From Treponema sp. (lineage in GTDB: Bacteria > Spirochaetota > Spirochaetia > Treponematales > Breznakiellaceae), in assembly GCA_031258505.1 (NCBI GenBank), contig JAIRMT010000007.1:1-6317 (forward strand): 6,317 nucleotides of DNA, given 5' to 3'. Positions 1-5,289 of this stretch are shown in pieces; positions within the stretch are counted from its first letter, which is position 1; every line of letters begins with the position of its first letter. The notes under the pieces are model-generated. The model saw nothing but the letters and a program-made list of their open reading frames with translations. It made no database searches and was not told where the DNA came from. Made by a program: the position numbers and the translations under genes.

Positions 1-119
1 GGGAACGGGGACGGGGAAAAGAAGCAGGATTGCGAGCTTGTGGCGGCGAAGCGGTGGCTGCAAAGCTATGGACAGGAGTACGGATGGCTGAAACCGACGC
101 TTTTAGGGGATGATTTGTA
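1..119 (+). repeat. terminal direct repeat, left copy
   Basis: Bases 1-119 are identical, base for base, to 6199-6317, the last 119 bases of the window. The repeat lies wholly inside transposase coding sequence and stops exactly at both window edges. This is the pattern of a closed cycle in an assembly graph or of a circular molecule. The related copy at 5872-5990 differs at about ten positions, so the 119-base match is not simply the usual similarity between these IS copies. Confidence 0.95.
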
Positions 120-765
120 TTCCCATGAGCCGTTTTGCCGGCAGGTGGTGGAAGCGGGGTATAGTTTCATCTTTACCTGTAAGGATACGACGCATCCGTG
201 GCTGCACGAGACGGTGAAGAACAGCGAGATGGGGGAATGGAGCCATCGGGAATGGAACGGGCGGTATCATCTGGTCTACACCTGTCGGTGGGTGAACGGG
301 GCGCCGATACGGTATACGGAGCAGGAAGGGGAGGCGTTAACGGTCAATTATCTGGAGATGAGCATCTGGAACGAGGAGAAGGGGAAACGGACCTATTATA
401 ACAGGTGGATAACGGACAAAACGATAGAGGGAGGGAATGCGAAACACCTGGCGGATTGTGGACGGGCGCGGTGGAAGATAGAGAACGAGCATAACAACGT
501 ACTGAAGAACCACGGGTATAATCTTGAGCATAATTTTGGGCATGGGGAGGAACATGCCGGTGAGAATTTCTGTCTATTGAACCTGTCGGCATTCTTATTC
601 CATACGCTATTATTTCTGGGGGACGAGAATTACCGCAAGGCCCGTATACGTGCTGGGCGACGGGACAATTTCTATACGGCGCTGAAGTACATTTTTTGCC
701 GGTTTCTGCATGAAAACGGGGAGGTTTTTATCCTTTTTGTCTGGGGAGATGAACCTGACGGGTGA
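1..765 (+). pseudogene. IS transposase, C-terminal part (5' end cut by window edge)
   Basis: The frame is open from base 1 (G-N-G-D-G-E-K-K) to the TGA at 763-765, so this is the C-terminal 254 residues of a longer protein and the GTG at 40 is not its true start. It matches the corresponding part of the transposase at the right end of the window (GNGDGEKKQDCELVAAKRW). The motif LLGDDLYSHEPF near residue 35 probably holds the second Asp of a DDE catalytic triad. RARWKIENEHNNVLKNHGYNLEHNFGHG contains the R-x3-E arrangement of IS4-like enzymes, so the third catalytic residue is probably the Glu at 481-483. Joined to the N-terminal part (5290-5871) it would give about 448 residues, a normal length for this class. 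The stop codon overlaps the right terminal inverted repeat. I am sure it is a transposase; the family (IS4-like or an unclassified relative) is inferred. It is called a fragment because the N-terminal half is absent here. Confidence 0.85.
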
Positions 766-780
766 TACTTTGAATTGCTG
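764..780 (-). repeat. IS right terminal inverted repeat (17 nt)
   Basis: GATACTTTGAATTGCTG is the exact reverse complement of CAGCAATTCAAAGTATC at 5298-5314. It overlaps the transposase stop codon, while the partner lies just before the likely transposase start, which is the usual position of IS ends. The match stops abruptly outward of 780. I infer this is the right terminus of the element. Confidence 0.75.
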
Positions 781-816
781 GAGCCGCTTCGCCTCCATTT
801 CATAACGCCTGATATA

Positions 817-839
817 TGATATACTCGTATTGGTATACT
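817..839 (+). promoter_or_regulatory. tandem extended -10 boxes upstream of GH3 gene
   Basis: Two boxes of the form TGnTATACT are present: TGATATACT at 817-825 and TGGTATACT at 831-839, 14 bp apart. Each matches the extended -10 consensus TGnTATAAT at all but one position. No good -35 hexamer lies 16-18 bp upstream, which fits extended -10 promoters. Start sites would fall near 832 and 846. The first would include the whole downstream hairpin (841-880) in the RNA and the second would cut into its left arm. The assignment is from sequence only. Confidence 0.5.
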
Positions 840-840
840 A

Positions 841-880
841 GCTTGTTTCCAAACTCTTCGCTTGCAGCTTTGGAACAAGC
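841..880 (+). promoter_or_regulatory. inverted repeat / hairpin in GH3 leader
   Basis: GCTTGTTTCCAAA (841-853) pairs with TTTGGAACAAGC (869-880) over 12 bp with one bulged T, around a 15-nt loop. The A-T pair 840/881 extends it. It has no following T-tract, so it is not a good terminator. Its place, directly after the -10 boxes and about 20 nt before the Shine-Dalgarno, suits a repressor operator or an RNA structure in the 5' leader of the glycosidase gene. The ligand or protein is unknown. Confidence 0.5.
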
Positions 881-900
881 TCATAGACCATACCATTTTG

Positions 901-906
901 AAGGAG
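901..906 (+). promoter_or_regulatory. Shine-Dalgarno deciding the GH3 start
   Basis: AAGGAG lies 6 nt before the GTG at 913. No comparable site precedes the in-frame TTG at 862. This supports GTG 913 as the start and removes 17 residues from the longest reading frame. Confidence 0.75.
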
Positions 907-912
907 CGTATA

Positions 913-3000
913 GTGGATATAAAAGCAAAAGCAAAAGAACTCGTTTCCCAGATGAGCCTTGAGGAAAAAGTTTCTCAAATGCTGTATAACGCGGCGGCAG
1001 TGCCCAGGCTGGGGATTCCCTCGTATAACTGGTGGAACGAGGCGCTGCACGGAGTCGCCCGCGCTGGCGTGGCAACCATGTTCCCACAGGCCATAGCGCT
1101 GGCCGCGACGTTTGATGAGGAGCTGGCGCAGGCAGTGGCGGATGTGGTTTCAACCGAAGCGCGCGCTAAGTTCAATATGCAGCAGGAAGAGGGCGATCAC
1201 GACATCTACAAAGGCATCACGTTCTGGACCCCAAACATTAACATCTTCCGTGACCCGCGCTGGGGACGCGGCCATGAAACCTATGGCGAAGACCCATACC
1301 TCACCTCGCGTATGGGTTTCGCCTTTATCAGAGGCTTGCAGGGACCAAACCGCGAACAACTCAAAACCGCCGCCTGCGCCAAGCACTTCGCCGTACATTC
1401 CGGACCAGAAAACGAGCGCCATCGCTTCAACGCCATCGTAGACAAGTACGACCTCTGGAATACCTATCTTGCAGCCTTTGAGGTTGCCGTGAAAGAGGCC
1501 GGAGTCGAAATAGTAATGGGCGCGTATAACCGCATACTGGACGAGCCATGCTGCGGCTCCAAGCTGCTTCTGCGCGACATCCTGCGCGATAAGTGGGGCT
1601 TTGACGGCCATGTAGTCTCAGACTGCTGGGCTATAAAGGACTTCCACGAAAACCACCGCGTTACCGCCTCGCCAGTCGAGTCTGTCGCGCTTGCTATTCA
1701 AAACGGCTGTGATATCAACTGCGGCAACCTCTTTCCTCTGGCAGTTGATGCTGTGAACAAGGGCCTGCTCACCGAGACGCAGATCGATGCCGCAGTAACC
1801 CGGCTCTTCACTACCCGTATGCGACTCGGCTTGCTCGGCGCGCCCGTAAACGAAGCCTATACCGCCATTCCCTACGAGGAAGTAGACAGCCCAAAACACC
1901 GCGCCTTTAACCTCGATGTCGCCCGTCGAACCCTTGTCTTGCTCAAGAACAACGGCGCCTTGCCCTTTAAGCCCGGCTCCCTCAAAACCATCGGCGTCAT
2001 TGGGCCAAACGCTGACAGCCGCCTGGCGCTTGAGGGCAACTATCAAGGTACAGCAAGTCAGCACGTTACCGTGTTAGAGGGCATTCGGGAGCTTGCCGAG
2101 AAACAGGGCATCCGCGTTCTCTTCGCCGAAGGCTGCGCTCTGCTGCGAAACAAGCGAGAAGGTCTGTCCCAGCCAGACGACCGCCTCGCCGAAGCCCGCG
2201 CTGTGGCAAAACGCTCTGACGCGCTGGTTCTTGTGCTAGGCTTGGATAGCTCTGTCGAAGGCGAAGAAAGCGATCAGTTCAGCGAAAGCGTGGGCGGCGA
2301 CCGGCCCTACCTTGAACTTCCCGCATCTCAGGGAAAACTGCTGCAAAACGTGGTTGAGGCAGCCTCGGATAAACCCGTCATTGTGATAAACATATCAGGA
2401 AGTACCATGTCCCTTGGCTGGGCTCAAGATAACGTGAGCGGCATCATGCAGGCGTTTTATCCGGGCGCCATGGGCGGCAGAGCAATCGCCGAGGCGCTCT
2501 TTGGCGAGTTCAGTCCCTCTGGTAAGCTCCCGCTCACCTGCTACAAAAACACCGCTGATATACCCGCCTTCACCGACTACAACATGGCGAACCGCACCTA
2601 CCGCTATTACAAGGGCGAGCCACTCTATCCCTTTGGCTATGGCCTTTCGTACTCCACCTTTCGCCTGAGCGACGTCAAGGCAGACAAGACAACGGTGAGC
2701 GTAAGCGTTGAAAACACGGGCGCCATGCCAGCGCGAGAGACTGTGCAGGTTTATGTCAGCAGTCCGGGTACCAAAGAAATTCGCAGCCTCTGCGGAATCG
2801 GCAATGTCTTTCTCAAGGCTGGCGAGAAAACCACGCTAGCCATCAAACTTAATAAAAACGCCTTCTCCCGCTATGATGAAAACGGCAATATGCGCGAGCT
2901 TCAGGGGAAACACAGCCTCTCTGTCGGCTTCACCCAGCCTGACGCGCTCAGTGTCCGTCTATACGGACAAGCCCCACTCACCGTAGAACTGACAGTCTAA
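913..3000 (+). CDS. glycoside hydrolase family 3, probable beta-xylosidase/beta-glucosidase
   Basis: The 695-residue protein starts at GTG 913 and has no signal peptide, so it is probably cytoplasmic and cleaves non-reducing-end sugars from imported xylo- or gluco-oligosaccharides. Order of parts: an N-terminal (beta/alpha)8 domain to about residue 310 with RLGIPSYNWWNEALHGVARAG (residues 32-52), WTPNINIFRDPRWGRGHETY (105-124) and KHF (157-159); the nucleophile Asp237 in VVSDCWAI; and a second alpha/beta domain, about 340-560, where the acid/base Glu probably lies in SSVEGEESDQ (Glu449/451/452). PFGYGLSYSTF (573-583) leads into a C-terminal fibronectin-III-like domain. These motifs are typical of the Xyl3A branch shared with plant and Bacteroidota xylosidases. 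Family and catalytic mechanism are secure. Substrate (xylose, glucose or arabinose) is inferred, since GH3 specificity is hard to read from sequence. It is transcribed alone and ends in its own hairpin. An IS right end lies 132 bp upstream. Confidence 0.93.
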   Translation: MDIKAKAKELVSQMSLEEKVSQMLYNAAAVPRLGIPSYNWWNEALHGVARAGVATMFPQAIALAATFDEELAQAVADVVSTEARAKFNMQQEEGDHDIYKGITFWTPNINIFRDPRWGRGHETYGEDPYLTSRMGFAFIRGLQGPNREQLKTAACAKHFAVHSGPENERHRFNAIVDKYDLWNTYLAAFEVAVKEAGVEIVMGAYNRILDEPCCGSKLLLRDILRDKWGFDGHVVSDCWAIKDFHENHRVTASPVESVALAIQNGCDINCGNLFPLAVDAVNKGLLTETQIDAAVTRLFTTRMRLGLLGAPVNEAYTAIPYEEVDSPKHRAFNLDVARRTLVLLKNNGALPFKPGSLKTIGVIGPNADSRLALEGNYQGTASQHVTVLEGIRELAEKQGIRVLFAEGCALLRNKREGLSQPDDRLAEARAVAKRSDALVLVLGLDSSVEGEESDQFSESVGGDRPYLELPASQGKLLQNVVEAASDKPVIVINISGSTMSLGWAQDNVSGIMQAFYPGAMGGRAIAEALFGEFSPSGKLPLTCYKNTADIPAFTDYNMANRTYRYYKGEPLYPFGYGLSYSTFRLSDVKADKTTVSVSVENTGAMPARETVQVYVSSPGTKEIRSLCGIGNVFLKAGEKTTLAIKLNKNAFSRYDENGNMRELQGKHSLSVGFTQPDALSVRLYGQAPLTVELTV

Positions 3001-3002
3001 AA

Positions 3003-3030
3003 TAAAGGGTCGGGCTTGCCTGACCCTTTA
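3003..3030 (+). terminator. hairpin terminator of GH3 gene
   Basis: Three bases after the TAA, AAAGGGTCGGG (3004-3014) pairs with CCTGACCCTTT (3019-3029) through 11 bp, with one G-T pair and a CTTG loop. T3003/A3030 adds a twelfth pair. The right arm ends in TTT but no long T-tract follows, so termination may be partial. Position and stem strength make it the likely end of the GH3 transcript. Confidence 0.7.
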
Positions 3031-3121
3031 CGCCTTCAATAACCAAGCGCAATAGATATAGAAGGGATAGACAACAGCCGCTTCCCTCTGAAAAAGAAAC
3101 AGGACTATCAACCCTCATTTT

Positions 3122-3247
3122 GGGAGTTCCCATTCAGCGTTTGGGAGTTCCCATTCAGCGTCCGGGAACTCCCATTCGACGTTTGGGAACTCCCATTCGA
3201 CGTTTGGGAACTCCCGGACGACGTCCGGGAACTCCCATTCAGCGTCC
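3122..3247. repeat. six tandem 21-bp repeats with GGGA..TCCC palindromes
   Basis: Units start at 3122, 3143, 3164, 3185, 3206 and 3227, each exactly 21 bp, and a truncated GGG starts a seventh at 3248. The core is GGGAACTCCC (units 3-6) or its reverse complement GGGAGTTCCC (units 1-2). The spacer is ATTCAGCGT or ATTCGACGT followed by TT or TC plus T or C. Unit 5 replaces ATTC with GGAC. Because 21 is a multiple of three, both strands stay open: the plus strand reads WEFPFSV/RELPFSV heptads and the minus strand TLNGNSQ/TSNGSSQ heptads. Neither has a convincing start or Shine-Dalgarno, so I treat it as non-coding repeat DNA. Confidence 0.9.
3206..3236. repeat. long inverted repeat formed by repeat units 5 and 6
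   Basis: GGGAACTCCCGGAC (3206-3219) pairs with GTCCGGGAACTCCC (3223-3236) at 12 of 14 positions around a GAC loop. The inner eight pairs (TCCCGGAC/GTCCGGGA) are perfect. It exists only because unit 5 carries GGAC where its neighbours have ATTC. It could extrude as a cruciform or fold in RNA on either strand. Confidence 0.75.
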
Positions 3248-3309
3248 GGGTATACCAAACTGCTGAATTGGTACACTCAAAAAATCTGACAATATATCTA
3301 AAGATAAAA

Positions 3310-3405
3310 GGGGGAAGTTTCCCCCTCGCTCCAGCCCGCCGCTGGCGGTCTTCCGCTTCCCCCTCTGCGGGGGCGCTGCCCCCGCAACGCCCCCGCCAGC
3401 TCCCC
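3310..3405. other. GC-rich structured intergenic element
   Basis: This strongly GC-rich block begins abruptly after AT-rich sequence (AATCTGACAATATATCTAAAG). It holds nested pairing: GGGGGAA/TTCCCCC (3310-3316 with 3319-3325); a perfect 9-bp hairpin TGCGGGGGC-GCT-GCCCCCGCA (3366-3386); and an outer stem GCTGGCGG (3341-3348) with CCGCCAGC (3393-3400). A CCAGC..GCTGG hairpin (3331-3345) competes with the outer stem. Base composition differs sharply from both flanking genes. It could be a dispersed intergenic repeat, a small structured RNA or a bidirectional terminator. No protein assignment is credible here. Confidence 0.6.
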
Positions 3406-3614
3406 AAAAGCTTGATGCCATACCCAAATGACCCGGCAGCACCAGGATATGGCGGCTATAGTGAGCGTAGCGAGCAGACGCTTCTAGTTTACCGAGAGCG
3501 CCATAAAGCCTCTAAAGATACTGCGAGACACCAGAGAATTGCGGCAACATTGCCGAACACTTGGGGAGCTTATGTTAGACCATTGCAAAATGGCAATAAA
3601 CATTAAACTAAGAA
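3406..3614. other. intergenic stretch without a recognised gene
   Basis: No reading frame here has both a start site and a recognisable product. Visible elements are a 14-nt near-palindrome CGGCAA-CA-TTGCCG (3542-3555), the string GTGAGCGTAGCGAGCA (about 3460-3475), and small stems around CCATTGCAAAATGG near 3580-3593. The plus-strand frame that runs to TAA at 3604-3606 is a continuation of the open frame through the repeats and is not supported as a gene. Confidence 0.5.
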
Positions 3615-3636
3615 CCCCTCGCCTTTAGGCGAGGGG
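3615..3636 (-). terminator. terminator of the 504-aa gene
   Basis: CCCCTCGCC (3615-3623) and GGCGAGGGG (3628-3636) form a perfect 9-bp stem with a TTTA loop, five bases beyond the stop codon of the minus-strand gene. Read on the minus strand, the stem is followed by TTCTTAGTTTAA, a moderately T-rich run. It could also stop plus-strand transcription that reads past the GH3 terminator. Confidence 0.72.
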
Positions 3637-3641
3637 ACTTG

Positions 3642-5156
3642 TCAACTTTTGACCTGATGCTGAAAGAGATGAAGCACATTCACAAAGTCGCTCAATCTCT
3701 GGTACACCTCGGCGAATCGCTGTTTCAATGGAGTACCGACAGTCTCAAGCGCATCCCAGTTTCGGATAAACTGGTTAGCCCGGTTTGCCTGGTCATCACA
3801 GAGTGATTTGAGCAGAACCTCTATCCCCGCGAGGGATTCGGTGAGGCTCTCAAGCAGCTTTCGCGCCGAGTCGTTGATGGTGCTGAGGACAATGGGCGCC
3901 TGATTTTTGTTTTTCGCCAGTGAGGAACGCAGTTTCGCCCCAAGTGAGCCTTCTATTGACAGAGAATCATCAAAGGCCAGAAAGTTTTCAAAATCAGTCA
4001 AGACTTCGTGAAAACTGTCGGTGAACTGCCGGTTCATATCGGTCTTGATCCATTGACCGCGCAGTTCACACATATCAAAAAGTTCCCTTAAATCCTTTTT
4101 ATAAAAATCAAGGATAAAGGTTTTCAAATAGTTAAGTTCAAGGGCGTAGGTATAGCCCTCCAGACCGTTTTTTCGCAGGGCCTCATGCTCCTCCAACGTG
4201 TAATGGCGCATACGGTTTTCCACTTCGTTAGGCCCAAACACTGCGGTCAAAAGCTCGGTGATCTGTTTTTGTTCCCTTTCCTGTATAATGCCGTCTAAGC
4301 ACGTTTTTGCCGCGTCAACAACCATCGCGCGATAGGTGTCGGTGATATGCTCCCGCGGGATTCGGGGAATGCTCTTCCAGACCGGGTCATGGTCAACATG
4401 TCTAACAATGAGTACCAGGATGCTCGTAGTCTGTATCAATGAAAGCTGTAAGAGGATTCTTTTCCATTCATCAAGCGTGATACCCAGGTTCTCTTTGTAC
4501 TGGTTTGCCATGTTTAACATAGTTGCCCAGTCCTGATTCTCCTCAAGCGGGTAAGAGATTTCCAAGAAGTCTTTGATTAACTCAATAACTTTTTTCGCGC
4601 TAATCTGCCTGACTTTAGGCTGAAAGTTTAGGTCTCGTTCCGATATGAACGGGTCAAACTCTTTAAGCAAGGAGAGGAAGTCAAAAATAACGAACTGGCT
4701 AAACATGAGGATCAGGTTGTAATACCGGTCGGCGTTTTCGATGAAGGCCATGTCAAAGGCTGTATTGAACTGGGCAATGTCCCGCTCAACCTGGGTGCTT
4801 AGATCCTCATTAGTCAGGTTCGCTGCGTATTCGGTGATGACTTGAGGCTCCAAGCGTTCCTTGAGTATCAGTAAGGGATCATCCATGTGAAACTCCACAG
4901 CGAGCGCCTTGAGCTGTTCTGATTCAGCAGCGTTTTGCATACTGACTCCGGCGTGGACCGAAAGCCGGTATAGCTCATAAAAGAAATTGCCGACTTCCTC
5001 GGTAAGCTCCTGTTTCCGTATACGATACCATTTACGATGTCTGCTCCGGTTAAGGTCCCGCGTTACCATCGAAAGGAGTCTTCTTTGATTCATACTGGGA
5101 GAATCGAAACTCGGCATCAAAAGCGAACGCAGTGCCTCAAAAAAACTAATAGCCAT
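3642..5156 (-). CDS. 504-aa helical protein of unknown function (spirochaete-type)
   Basis: I do not recognise a function. The 504-residue protein looks almost entirely alpha-helical and has no signal peptide or clear membrane segment; the most hydrophobic stretches are about residues 145-165 and 236-252. A basic segment (RSRHRKWYRIRK, residues 37-48) follows a short hydrophobic N-terminus. The C-terminal third (about 410-500) has long amphipathic helices suited to coiled-coil or bundle packing. Overall it resembles large uncharacterised proteins of Treponema-like spirochaetes (possibly the family named DUF5312); that is from memory and not checked. The start is fixed by AGGAG eight bases upstream and an in-frame TGA just before that site. 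It lies head-to-tail with a 20-codon leader ORF ending one base before its ATG, and it converges with the GH3 gene. No enzyme motif, nucleotide-binding loop or metal site is evident. Confidence 0.85.
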   Translation of the reverse strand: MAISFFEALRSLLMPSFDSPSMNQRRLLSMVTRDLNRSRHRKWYRIRKQELTEEVGNFFYELYRLSVHAGVSMQNAAESEQLKALAVEFHMDDPLLILKERLEPQVITEYAANLTNEDLSTQVERDIAQFNTAFDMAFIENADRYYNLILMFSQFVIFDFLSLLKEFDPFISERDLNFQPKVRQISAKKVIELIKDFLEISYPLEENQDWATMLNMANQYKENLGITLDEWKRILLQLSLIQTTSILVLIVRHVDHDPVWKSIPRIPREHITDTYRAMVVDAAKTCLDGIIQEREQKQITELLTAVFGPNEVENRMRHYTLEEHEALRKNGLEGYTYALELNYLKTFILDFYKKDLRELFDMCELRGQWIKTDMNRQFTDSFHEVLTDFENFLAFDDSLSIEGSLGAKLRSSLAKNKNQAPIVLSTINDSARKLLESLTESLAGIEVLLKSLCDDQANRANQFIRNWDALETVGTPLKQRFAEVYQRLSDFVNVLHLFQHQVKS

Positions 5157-5157
5157 A

Positions 5158-5220
5158 TCATTTACTCCTATTCAAAATGTATCGGGAATTGACTGCTAAA
5201 CAAAGCCCATAGTCTACCAT
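5158..5220 (-). CDS. 20-codon leader ORF upstream of the 504-aa gene
   Basis: ATG at 5220 opens a 20-residue frame, MVDYGLCLAVNSRYILNRSK, ending with TGA at 5160-5158, one base before the ATG of the large gene. A very strong Shine-Dalgarno, GGAGGAG (5234-5228), sits seven bases before its start, and a TATAAT lies about 17 bp further upstream. The Shine-Dalgarno of the large gene is inside the last codons of this ORF, so ribosomes finishing the leader would sit on it. This arrangement suggests translational coupling or a regulatory leader peptide. There is no run of one amino acid as in classical attenuators. It is too short to identify by similarity and may be translated only as a control device. 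Confidence 0.55.
   Translation of the reverse strand: MVDYGLCLAVNSRYILNRSK
5165..5169 (-). promoter_or_regulatory. Shine-Dalgarno of the 504-aa gene
   Basis: AGGAG on the minus strand lies eight bases before ATG 5156 and within codons 18-19 of the leader ORF. It fixes the start because the frame is closed by a TGA immediately upstream. Confidence 0.75.
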
Positions 5221-5227
5221 GTTTCTA

Positions 5228-5234
5228 CTCCTCC
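5228..5234 (-). promoter_or_regulatory. strong Shine-Dalgarno of the leader ORF
   Basis: GGAGGAG on the minus strand is seven bases from the ATG at 5220. It is a better match to the anti-Shine-Dalgarno than the site used by the large gene, which is the main evidence that the short ORF is translated. Confidence 0.65.
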
Positions 5235-5250
5235 GTTGCGTTATTAGGGA

Positions 5251-5256
5251 ATTATA
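5251..5256 (-). promoter_or_regulatory. -10 box (TATAAT) for leader and 504-aa gene
   Basis: A perfect TATAAT on the minus strand predicts a start near 5244, about 10 bases before the leader Shine-Dalgarno. Spacing of 16-18 bp upstream gives only weak -35 candidates (CCTTAA/CCCTTA at 5273-5279) and no TG extension. The box lies about 41 bp outside the IS left end at 5298, so the insertion spares it. Confidence 0.45.
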
Positions 5257-5289
5257 CTATTAAGAACGGGTGTTAAGGGCAATTTCATT

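Larger units (their letters stand above)
1..780 (+). mobile_element. insertion sequence, right part
   Basis: This is the C-terminal transposase coding region plus the right terminal inverted repeat, in the same orientation as the IS portion at the other end of the window. The element ends 132 bp before the GH3 start codon and upstream of both candidate -10 boxes, so the promoter seems intact. Confidence 0.75.

Noticed and set aside
770..800. Outward promoter from the IS right end (TTGAAT at 770-775)
   Set aside because: No acceptable -10 box lies 16-18 bp downstream; the TATACT boxes at 820 and 834 are too far away to pair with it.
841..880. Terminator for the IS transcript
   Set aside because: The inverted repeat lacks a T-tract and lies after the candidate GH3 promoter boxes, so a role in GH3 control is more likely.
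1150..2064. Long minus-strand frames opposite the GH3 gene (1150-1611 and 1618-2064)
   Set aside because: They are antisense shadows of a well-conserved GH3 protein with high third-position GC, and neither has a recognisable product.
3122..3247. CRISPR array
   Set aside because: The units are directly abutting 21-bp tandem repeats with no unique spacers, and no cas gene is present.
3108..3407. Minus-strand 99-residue frame with TLNGNSQ/TSNGSSQ heptads
   Set aside because: The frame is open because the repeat period is a multiple of three. Its start lies in the GC-rich hairpin block without a ribosome site, and the opposite strand is equally open.
3268..3606. Plus-strand 112-residue frame
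   Set aside because: It starts at a TTG with no Shine-Dalgarno, continues an open frame that extends back through the repeats, and its middle is low-complexity Pro/Ala/Arg from the GC-rich block.
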